A stretch of DNA of 13,325 nucleotides from Bremia lactucae (taxonomy: Eukaryota > Oomycota > Peronosporomycetes > Peronosporales > Peronosporaceae): assembly GCF_004359215.1 (NCBI RefSeq), contig NC_090610.1, forward strand, positions 15,253,240 to 15,266,564. Direction: 5' to 3'. Each line of letters begins with the position of its first letter. The stretch's first letter is position 1. This document shows positions 1-7,624 of this stretch, piece by piece. The translations under genes and the position numbers were made by a program. The notes beneath the pieces were generated by a model. It made no database searches. It was not told the DNA's origin and was given only the letters and a program-made list of their open reading frames with translations.

Positions 1-876
1 CGATTCGCGTTAAGTTTTTGAAGCCAAGCTTCGCGTCCAATGTCTTTAACATTGCGAATGAACGCACTCCAAGCTTGCATAAGCGAGACTTTATCTCGCT
101 TATTATTGCCACTAAACCATCGATGCTTTAGAAAAGCATCGAGATAGAAATCTTCCTCAGCGCGAAAGTTCTTCGCGCTGGGATCAAGGCCATGTAGCTT
201 TGTCGCAATAAATAAAGGATATTTATTGTGAGGAGTAGTTTCTCCAGACAAGCTATTGATAAGCCTTTCTGGCAAAAACCACGGCTTCTTTTAGGGGAAA
301 GATGAGACATTTTACTGTCTTCGCTCCCCTGAGTGGTACCCACTGAAGCAGGGGTACCACAAGAATTTTTCTTACGATGGATTACGCCATCGTCGTCACC
401 TTGCACAGAGACACGTGCAGGTGACCGTATGGGAGATCGTACGGGCGATGAGGGATCATCCTCATCGTCGGATCAAATAGACTGTTTACTCGTCTATCAG
501 AATGAGCCCTCTCATTCGAAGGCTCATAGTCAGCCGCCTGACGGATTTCAGGCGACTGTTCCATTCTCCCCGAGTCGGCCATTTCATCCGACTCGCACTC
601 GTAGTCGACCTCCAAAGAGGGGTCGTATTCACGTGGTGAATCACCACGTGCACTCGCAACATCTAGTGTTGTGCGAGTGGAAGACACTACGGCAGACGTT
701 CCATCTGCCGCAAGAGATAGCAGTGCGTCACCCGCGGCTGCACGAACCGCAACCGAAGGCGCAGCACTATCATCACCCCGCATGAGTTGTTTCTTCATGC
801 TTTGGAATTTAAAATGATGTATCTGATCAATCAAAATCATTTTAAAAATTAAGTGGTCACATGACGACCACTCCAT
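1..876 (-). pseudogene. Broken Gag-like ORF of the LTR-A element (partial, runs off left edge)
   Basis: Read on the minus strand from an ATG at 876 (a further in-frame Met-Lys-Lys lies near 798), coding-like sequence runs leftward to the window edge in three successive frames. The first (876 to about 470) is rich in Ala, Ser, Asp and Glu. The second (about 468 to 300) has Ser-Pro-Val-Arg-type repeats. The third (about 290 to 1) is the best conserved-looking part, containing KKPWFLPERL, FYLDAFLKHRWF and AWLQKLNAN. Two frame changes, near 468 and 295, imply a decayed gene. The start lies 43 bp from the end of an LTR, the position expected for a gag gene behind its 5' LTR. I recognise no Gag domain, zinc knuckle or catalytic motif, so 'Gag-like' rests on position and composition. 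It could be another element-encoded oomycete-specific protein. The DNA is also full of hairpins (separate entry). Confidence 0.5.
81..872. repeat. Dense array of short perfect inverted repeats
   Basis: At least fourteen short hairpins lie along this stretch: 81-101 (stem 8, loop 5), 121-141 (9, loop 3), 158-180 (9, loop 5), 206-228 (8, loop 7), 333-360 (9, loop 10), 374-393 (7, loop 6), 446-467 (8, loop 6), 502-527 (7), 535-554 (7, loop 6), 571-595 (8, loop 9), 630-650 (10, loop 1), 690-710 (7, loop 7), 808-846 (11) and 852-872 (7, loop 7). Weaker ones lie at 20-32, 39-53, 477-497, 606-625 and 651-679. Each was checked base by base. They lie inside the Gag-like reading frame, so the sequence satisfies both a code and a folding or palindrome constraint. 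Similar hairpins occur in the LTR-A copies but not obviously in the host genes. Confidence 0.85.
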
Positions 877-918
877 CCAATGACATTCAGAGTGATTGTC
901 GTTTAAGTTGAGGGGTGA

Positions 919-1371
919 TGTAACGGGGCGTATCGTTACATGAAATTAACACTTAAAGGTTGTTAATTAATATATTATCTAAAAGGTAGATAATATTTGG
1001 AGGATATTACTTTATATAGTTATATTCAGAATTCTTATCCATAAATAGGTGTAGGCCATTATATCTATTTATTCCGCAGACTAATCAGCTGCAGGAGTAA
1101 TCAAAGAGAGTTACATATAAGATAGAGATAAGAATTCATTTACATGTTTAGTATTAGGTTATAGTTAAGTCAGCATTTACAAAGATAGATTAAGAGACAC
1201 TTAACTATATTTAATACAGTTTTTATTTTACCCTCTTAAGTCTACTTGTCTTAAGAGAAGTCTTCCTCTGCACGTACAGGGTACGTCACCTAACGTAAGG
1301 CACCACTCACAACTGGAGCAGTGTGAAGTGGACTTGTACTGAAACAGTACAAGTCGTAGTGCCCCGTTACA
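919..1371 (-). repeat. LTR-A copy 1 (453 bp), probable 5' LTR of the minus-strand element
   Basis: The copy is bounded by TGTAACGGGGC at 919 and its inverse GCCCCGTTACA ending at 1371. Homologous copies lie at 7965-8522 (opposite orientation) and from 12933 (same orientation). I assign the minus strand because the Gag-like ORF begins 43 bp from the 919 end and reads leftward, so this would be the 5' LTR. No 5-bp target duplication is seen (914-918 GGTGA against 1372-1376 CAAAA), as expected if 919 is an internal boundary and not an insertion edge. Perfect hairpins inside it are 1233-1257 (stem 8), 1272-1286 (stem 6, loop AGG) and 1331-1355 (stem 11, loop AAA). The 919-940 end is itself palindromic. 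Confidence 0.8.
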
Positions 1372-1380
1372 CAAAATGCC

Positions 1381-1620
1381 CTGGCGAACCGCCAATAGTG
1401 TCACTATTGACACTCAGTATGGTGCCACCTCGGCCGACCACACTCGGTGGACTTAGACGTGCCACTCCACGTATATCAGGGATATTGCACCCTTGAGGTC
1501 CTGGCGAACCGCCAACAGTGTCACTACTGAGACTCAGTATGATGCCAACTCGGCCGACGATACTCGGTTTACTTAGACGTGCCACTCCACGTATCTCAGG
1601 GATATTGCACCCTTGATGAT
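1381..1620. repeat. Two tandem copies of a 120-bp unit
   Basis: Units 1381-1500 and 1501-1620 align without gaps and differ at 13 positions (107/120 identical, about 89%). Each unit begins CTGGCGAACCGCCAA, a small inverted repeat. Unit 1 also holds a perfect 17-bp palindrome, CAATAGTG-T-CACTATTG (1393-1409), which has decayed in unit 2. The block sits between LTR-A copy 1 and the partial LTR-A at 1621-1952, and may be the variable central part of an LTR-A subfamily. It has no convincing coding content; a 72-codon open stretch on the minus strand simply reflects the duplicated unit. Confidence 0.9.
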
Positions 1621-1952
1621 TCGGCCTTAGGCCAACAATGCTTTCAGCATTTAGTGAATCGTTATTATAACGAGTGTCACTCGACGAGGTACTTTCTATC
1701 TATTTTCTACTAACTTAATTATAAAATAATTCAAAACATGTAATAAAGTCATATATGTCTCTCTCTTTGCGCGCGTCCAGTGCTGACTAGACCGCGGAGC
1801 AAGTAAATATAATCGCCTATATCTACCAATGAATATGCTTTTCGAATGTTACTATGTAAAGTAATATTCCCAAAATATTATTTGCCTTTTTAGATAATAT
1901 ATTCATTTATAAACTTTAAGTGTTTATTTCCTGTAACGATACACCCGCTACA
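1621..1952 (+). repeat. Partial LTR-A (3' portion), opposite orientation to copy 1
   Basis: From about 1690 to 1952 this matches the 3' part of the 7965-8522 LTR nearly collinearly. Shared landmarks include ACTTAATTATAAA, CAAAACATG, the GCGC(G)(T)CCAG-GCTGACT-GACCGCGGAG block, a TATATCTACCAATGAATA stretch and the terminal TGTAACGATACACCCGCTACA ending at 1952. The 5' half is absent or replaced: 1621-1690 (starting GGCC-TTA-GGCC) is not similar to the matching part of 7965-8522. CCCGTTACA at the end has become CCCGCTACA. Confidence 0.75.
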
Positions 1953-2029
1953 CTTTTAAGCTGATGAATATCTCTATTGGCAACTTCTTAGATAAATACT
2001 ATCGATTGATGAGTTAGCAAAAAAGTGGT

Positions 2030-2263
2030 TCAAACGCCTTTACGGCTTTGCCGATACGGATGATATCGACGTGGCTTCAAGCTTCCCGAAGGAAGTGGAA
2101 CGATATTGACGTGGCTTAAAGCCATCCCATTAGGAAGTGTACTGGTAGCCTGTTGTCTGTTGAAAATCAAATACACGGATAATGGTATCGAAGCAATTAA
2201 TGCACATGTGAAAACAGCGAAAAAAATAATAGAAACGAGGGCCATCATTGTCAATGTAGTCAT
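2030..2263 (-). CDS. Doubtful small membrane-peptide ORF (77 aa)
   Basis: This ATG-to-TGA frame starts with a long hydrophobic segment (about residues 3-33, containing ALVSIIFFAVFTCALIASI) followed by a polar, Arg/Pro-rich tail ending SRKGV. It would suit a signal anchor or a small single-pass membrane protein. The C-terminal part is made by a roughly 40-bp direct duplication (2062-2139). I do not recognise the protein. It lies 144 bp upstream of the zinc-repeat gene on the opposite strand and may be chance or promoter sequence. Nothing confirms translation. Confidence 0.25.
   Translation of the reverse strand: MTTLTMMALVSIIFFAVFTCALIASIPLSVYLIFNRQQATSTLPNGMALSHVNIVPLPSGSLKPRRYHPYRQSRKGV
2062..2139. 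repeat. Imperfect 40-bp direct duplication
   Basis: GATATCGACGTGGCTTCAAGC at 2062 and GATATTGACGTGGCTTAAAGC at 2102 are two copies of one block, each followed about 20 bp later by GGAAGTG (ending 2097 and 2139). The spacing is 40 bp. It lies 270-350 bp upstream of the zinc-repeat gene start. Confidence 0.7.
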
Positions 2264-2407
2264 ACTTAATATTTTGTTACAGGGCGACTAGAAGCCAATC
2301 AAATAAGACTGAGAGGTCCCTAAATATAAAACGCTTGCAAAACATCGGGATTGGGAAGGGGCTCCGATCAAAAATTGAAAAATCTGATTAGTCAGGAAAG
2401 GGCCACA

Positions 2408-4006
2408 ATGCAATCTATGGACGCTTCCGAGGAGCGTGAAAACGACTATTTGCGCTTCTTGCGTGGCATGCGGCCAGAAGACGCAAGTATTCAGGCTTCC
2501 ATGCGTGCGTTGATGCATTTGTTAATGGCGTATCAGGCAATGAAGCGATGTGACAACTACGTACCTATCAATGTGTGCTTTTCATTTTGACAACCGCAGC
2601 TGATTTGTCGACCTCCCAGGCCTCGGAATTGGACTTTCGAACGACTTTTGTGGAAACCGATGGACTTACAGAGATCGACCATGACGGTGCCGAGTTTGCT
2701 AGGTTGTTGCTGGCGCAAGCTGAGCAGGAGCAAAAGGAAACGGACTTAGAGACCGACGAAGTCGTCGTGGCAGTTCAAACCGAAGTCGAGGAGGCTCATT
2801 ATGCTGTCGACAGTGTGCTACATCTATCAGATTTACCGAGTCACAATCGGGCCCAATCGAAGCCGCTAGCTTCTACTTCTACTGACGCATTTGTCTTGAC
2901 GAAAAAATCCTGTCGCTTTTACAACCGAGAGCGCGAGCGTTGCAAGCGAGCTGCGACCGGGTTAGATGGTCGATGTGCAATTCACAAGATCAGCCAATTT
3001 TGCAAGCATCCCAAGTGCAATAAATATAATCAAGGAAATGGGTTTTGTATCAAACATGGTGGCGGCAAGAAATGCAAGCATGATGGATGCGAGAAACAGG
3101 TCCAAGGCTACGGCTATTGCTCAGGACATGGTGGCAAGCCTTTGTGTCCAGTGGAAGGATGCGAAAACAAGCGGATGGAAGGGGGGTGAGTGGGCATTTT
3201 TGCTTTTCAGATCTTGAATCAATGGTGAGGACACGTTTAATCATTAGCTGCGTGGCAGGTTTTGTAAGGCGCACGGGGGAGGTAGATTCTGTCAACACGA
3301 GGGCTGCAAGAGACGCGATATTGGCGGCGGACTGTGCATCTCTCACGGGGGTGGCAAGAAATGTAACGTGAAAGACTGCACAAAAGTCGACCGAGGTGGT
3401 GGCTTCTGTAAAGCACATGGTGGCGGCAAGAAGTGCGAAAGCGATAACTGCAGAAACTGGGCCCTTGGCGGAGGAATCTGTCCGGAGCACAAAGGTCCGG
3501 GCAAACGTTGCAAAATGCTTGGCTGCACTAAGTACGATCTTGGGGGCGGGTTTTGTATTGCCCATGGTGGCGGTCGCAAGTGCGTGGTTGAAGGCTGCGA
3601 CAAAATTCGTCAGGTGAATAAACGCTGTCGGGGCCACGGCGGTAAGGTCTTGTGCTGTGTGCCCAATTGCGATCGCGCTGCACAGAATCGTAAATTATGC
3701 AAAGCTCATGGGGGTACAAAGCTGTGTCAATACGAAGGTTGCACGAACAAGCAAAAAGGGAAAGGCATGTGCATTCGTCACGGAGGAGGCACACGGTGCA
3801 AAGTGGAAGGTTGCAATGCGATCCAGCGCGGCGGTGGCTATTGCAAGGGCCACGGTGGCGGCAAGAAGTGCTCGTATACGTTTTGCAAGAAGTGGGTCGT
3901 TGGTGGCGGCTACTGCGACGATCACTTGGATCTAGAGCTGTCGCGACAATCGGAAGAGATCTCGCGCATTGCAGCGAGCACATATTTAGCGAGTGAATCG
4001 GTCTGA
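2408..4006 (+). CDS. Cys/His zinc-repeat protein (CxxxGC...GxC..HGGG type), 488 aa, three exons
   Basis: Exons are 2408-2560, 2620-3185 and 3259-4006, which join in frame. Residues 1-51 (exon 1) are helical and Met-rich. Residues 52 to about 155 are an acidic linker. From about residue 155 there is one degenerate and twelve good copies of a 23-24-residue unit with spaced Cys, Cys, Cys and His followed by Gly-Gly-Gly, such as KKCKHDGCEKQ...GYCSGHGGK; four ligands per unit suggest one zinc ion each. The last unit ends near residue 470, followed by a short acidic tail. Oomycete proteins of this type are commonly labelled 'WRKY19-like' after repeats in that plant protein, but no WRKY domain is visible here. 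Nucleic-acid or protein binding in the nucleus is an inference. ATG 2408 is the first Met in a frame open upstream; ATG 2417 is an alternative. The gene appears intact. Confidence 0.85.
2561..2619 (+). other. Intron 1 of the zinc-repeat gene (59 nt)
   Basis: The donor is GTACCT and the acceptor is CTCCCAG, with a CTGAT branch-like motif 19-23 nt upstream of the 3' end. Phase 0. Unspliced, exon 1 reaches a stop after VPINVCFSF. Spliced, it enters the long downstream frame at ASELDF. An alternative acceptor (CCGCAG) does not restore frame with this donor. Confidence 0.75.
3186..3258 (+). other. Intron 2 of the zinc-repeat gene (73 nt)
   Basis: A strong GTGAGT donor and a TGGCAG acceptor. Splicing joins GG|G to make Gly and exactly restores a zinc unit (RMEG-G-FCKAHGGG), so this intron interrupts a repeat between its second and third cysteines. 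Without splicing the frame stops at the TGA inside the donor. Confidence 0.9.
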
Positions 4007-4184
4007 ATTTTCGAAATTTGTGATTTTTTAGACGAGCATTATATACTTGTGCCTAATAACCGACAGACCGATGCGCAAAACCGATACAAAAATATACGAG
4101 CACGGTATTTTTATAATATTCGTGTACGACACGTGGCACTTGTGAATTGAAAATTGTGTTTAGCTCTAAAGGTGCAAACGCACC

Positions 4185-6898
4185 ATGCTACGCTCCAGCA
4201 TTATGCCAGCTCTCGTGCTACTGTGCTTTGCCTCTGCCGAATCTACATCACCCGCGATTAGCTACAGAACATATGCAGAAATGACGAGATTTTTGCTGGA
4301 ATTAAACACCACGTTTCCAGACATTGTGCAAGTGTCAGTGGCTCAAGAAACTTACGGACTTCCGTACCCCAAGGAGCTCCAATGCATTGAGGACGATGAA
4401 TTTAATACCTTAAGGCATTGTAAACAGTATGTAGTGCATCTTACGAATCACTCAACAGTGGCTAATGATCCGAAAAGACCCGAGGTATTCATTAGTGGAG
4501 CCTTGCATGGCGACGAACGAATTGGTCCGAATGCCGCCATTGAGCTGGTAGCTTTATTTGCTTATGGCACATCGATGTATAGCACTCAAAGCAAGAAACA
4601 ACCAACGGTGAGTACTCGACGATGGCTGAAAGAGCTCATTAATACTAGAAACATACTGGTGATGCCGATGACGAACGCTCACGGCTACTCGCATCATGTC
4701 CGGAAAGAGTTAGAAGTCGACCCAAATCGAGACTATAATTACATGCGATCACAGGGTGATTGTATGCAAGCTATGACATCTCGTGTCGTGAACGAGATTT
4801 GGAGGGATCACATCTTCCAATTGGCAGTTACTTTTCATGCAGGGACTCGAGCGGTGGCTTACGAGTGGGGATCGCCAGATCACTACCTTAATGGCAGCAA
4901 GGAGAATATGAGTGAAAAGTCACCCGATCATATGGCCCAACTTCAAATCAGTAGTACGCTTGCCAAATTTGCTGGCGTCTTTCCCGATGGACAGCTCTTC
5001 CCAACGGGAACAATGAACGACGTTGTTTACGGTGTCACTGGTACGTCAATGTTTGCTTATATTTTTCTGGTAGAGGGAACGCACATTAATAATGAAATGT
5101 TTTTAAGGTGGGATGGAGGACTGGGGCTACGCAGCGTCCTGGGAAAATCAATTTTACAAACCAAATAAACAGCCCTTTCGTCCGTGTGAGCCAACTACGT
5201 TTGGTGGCTATCCCAAGGAGAAGACAATTTACAACAATATCACCCATCGTGCTTTCAATATGTTGGTCGAGACGTCAAATAAAAAAGAACCACAGGCAAA
5301 AGACTTGGGTTTCTCGAACGAGTTGTACGAAGCAAATGTCGACTTTTTCCGAACAGAAGATTTGATAACTGAAGTTGTAGGGCACGTACCACGAAATGTT
5401 CGTTTAGCGCTCATGATGATTGAGTTGGTTCAGCCCATGGTGCGCTGGATCGATGGCGCAAAGAAACTTCGAAACGAAGAGGTCGTCGATGTCTTTCCCG
5501 CTATAAGCCTATTTGCTTCAAATGCTAATCAAGTCATGAAAATGGGCTGCAGTGCATCGGCTTGGATGCGCAACCAGGTTGCGACGTGTAACGTGTCAAG
5601 ATGTAGTATACTAGACACTAGACACTCGAAGGTGCAGCTTGCGTGGGAGGTGCTTGGCGCACTCACGGTTGACAGAACTTTAGTTCAAATTTCATCTAGC
5701 AAAACTTTCGAGGAGGATGCTATTTTGATGGAGACGACAGCGCAGGCAGGAATTACACGACGTTTTTACAGCTTCACACCAAATGCTTCTCAAACAACAC
5801 CCGACACGAACAGGACATCTCTCTTTGTTGAATGCATAAATTTAAATAATGTCACTTTGGACAGGGTGTACGTTCGAGCGGTTGCAACTGTCGACCAGGT
5901 GAGCCAATACGTCTTATATTAGCCGCTACTGTTTGAAGATTGACTCAAATTGTATGTCCTTTAGACTTGGAAAGACCAAGGTACGGAAATTGCACCACAG
6001 GTACCACCACAGTCGCATTTAGTTAATGCTCGGACGAATCCTGATTGGGACTTCGAATGGAATGGACACAGGGTGAAAGGTGTACTTGAATGGAGTTCTT
6101 CGGTATGTATTTTGCTTAGATCTGTCGTGGTTGTTACTTATGAGGCTGATATGCCACTAGGTTATCACTATCAAAATCATCAAGGATTCTGAAGTAACTG
6201 AGACTACATCATCGAATATTGCCGATACGGATTCATCACCATCACTGTTGCCGAGCGCATCGTTTGAAAGTGATAGCGATAGCAGTGATAGCGATGGTTC
6301 CGCTTATTTGCCACTTCTTGACACAGGGCTGACAGTAGAAGTCTCAAACGAATATGGCGATTCAAGTGATAAAGTCGAGAATGATAGTGGAGACTCAAGT
6401 GGTGGGGCTTTAACAACGTTAATAGCTTCTTCATCTCCCGACAGCAGTGTTTCTTATAACAGCGAAGGAGATGTGGACAGTCATTCGGACAAATTTAATG
6501 ACAAGTTGCTACTAAATGGTCCACTGAAAGGTTCTAGGAATAGTCGGGCTGTAAATGCTCAATCCTCTGCCACCTCGACAGAAGTTTCTATACCACTAGC
6601 TACAACTGGGACAATTGGTGGTTCAAATTCGGACAGCACGCCGTCCTCCGGATTGCAGCGTTTTGGATTCATGATTCTTATTGGGTGTGCAATGATTATC
6701 GTGCTTACTGTGGCGTTTCTCTATCGGCGCGTATTCCGGCGCCCACGTCAGCCGTATATGAACATCAGTAGTCTTGAGCAGCCCACACGCAGCATCATTA
6801 ATAGCATCGACGATGAAGATTACGACGGGAATGATGATGATACGAATGAGGGCCCACGAATTGCACGCCATGCTCAGACATCTAGAAGCGTTCTTTAG
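4185..6898 (+). CDS. Secreted, membrane-anchored M14 zinc carboxypeptidase, 840 aa, four exons
   Basis: Exons are 4185-5040, 5108-5898, 5965-6102 and 6161-6898. M14 enzymes remove C-terminal residues from peptides with one zinc ion. Residues 1 to about 20 are a signal peptide (MLRSSIMPALVLLCFASAES). The catalytic domain spans about 25-360. Zinc ligands are H108 and E111 (GALHGDERIG) and H218 (TFHAG). N181-R182 is the substrate-carboxylate motif (DPNRDYNY), GGMEDWGYAASW follows at 286-297, and the general-base Glu is E340 (FNMLVETSN). A long C-terminal ectodomain with several N-glycosylation sequons leads to a Ser/Asp-rich acidic stalk (about 625-760), one membrane helix at about 764-786 (GFMILIGCAMIIVLTVAFLY), a basic stop-transfer YRRVFRR and a short acidic tail. 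It is therefore a type I surface protein acting outside the cell or in the secretory lumen. ATG 4185 sits in a CACCATG context. All catalytic residues are present. Confidence 0.9.
5041..5107 (+). other. Intron 1 of the M14 gene (67 nt)
   Basis: Donor GTACGT, acceptor TTTTTAAG, phase 1. Splicing gives ...VTG-GMEDWGYA..., the expected M14 motif. Without it exon 1 runs on to a different tail and the catalytic Glu is lost. Confidence 0.9.
5899..5964 (+). other. Intron 2 of the M14 gene (66 nt)
   Basis: Donor GTGAGC, acceptor CCTTTAG, phase 0. It joins TVDQ to TWKDQGTE. An in-frame TAG in the intron would otherwise end the protein before the stalk and membrane anchor. Confidence 0.85.
6103..6160 (+). 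other. Intron 3 of the M14 gene (58 nt)
   Basis: Donor GTATGT, acceptor CCACTAG, phase 0. It joins GVLEWSSS to VITIKIIKDSE, leading into the acidic stalk. Retention hits an in-frame TAG. Confidence 0.85.
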
Positions 6899-7600
6899 GT
6901 TTGTGAAAAAACTATTGTCGCAGTTTTATGAGTCAGTAATGGCTGTTAAACTATTTGCTCTTTTAAAAATTATAAACATTCAGAGCTATGCTTCTTCGAT
7001 ATAACGATCAAACGGCGCAATTGTCTCATCAAGGCAACATACGAGCAGCTTGACTCAAGGCACTCGATAGTGAAGCTATTGACAGCATGTAAAATTTGGA
7101 AGATGTATGAAAAAACATAAAAATGCGAGGTTAAAATGAGCACATATAGAATTTACCCAATTTTTAACTTTATTCTGACCTTTTAATCTACCTTTAAATC
7201 GTTTTTTATTTTTTTATTTGAAAGTCTTAATTATGTTTGTTTTGGAGATAACGTAGTTAAGACTTTTATTTTTTTAATAAAAAAAGGGATTTAATCGAGA
7301 AACAAAATTTTAGAAAACAAGTCAGCAAAAGTAGCTAAAGAGGCTGCACTGATTTCTTTTCTGCGATTATCTCCAATTAAGACAAAGTATCAAATTGCAC
7401 GTCACAACTTCGTTGAGCATCACAAAGAAATAGATACTGCAAAAACCTCGATAACTACCACAATCTTAGCAGCCCACCGACCCCTGAATTAGTGATTAAA
7501 AGCTACCTCTTTTTGAAGCATCGCAACTTCGTGGACAACTTAGAAAGCTAAAAAAATCACGATCTACGATCAACTCTACATGTGTTTCCTCCATTACTGA
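6899..7600. other. AT-rich 3' flank with no recognisable gene
   Basis: There are long A and T runs, stop codons in all frames and an AATAAA near 7277. A perfect inverted repeat AAAGTCTTAA (7221-7230) / TTAAGACTTT (7257-7266) with a 26-nt loop lies about 320 bp past the M14 stop codon; it might mark the transcript end or be a decayed repeat. A 65-codon open stretch without an ATG (about 7296-7492, plus strand) resembles nothing I know. Confidence 0.6.
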
Positions 7601-7624
7601 GGAGGCGTCATCTTCTTTGCATGG

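Noticed and set aside
333..785. 150-codon plus-strand frame at the left end
   Set aside because: It overlaps the Gag-like frames on the opposite strand and has no ATG-based or family support; palindrome-rich DNA tends to be open on both strands.
3000..3925. Regular 70-odd-bp repeat spacing suggesting a CRISPR array or satellite
   Set aside because: The repeats are codon-level repeats of the Cys/His zinc unit in one frame; DNA identity between units is low apart from the Cys and HGGG codons.
3050..3983. Long open frames on both strands within the zinc-repeat gene
   Set aside because: They are shadows produced by the GC-rich repeated codons; only the plus frame has the Cys/His pattern and correct splice junctions.
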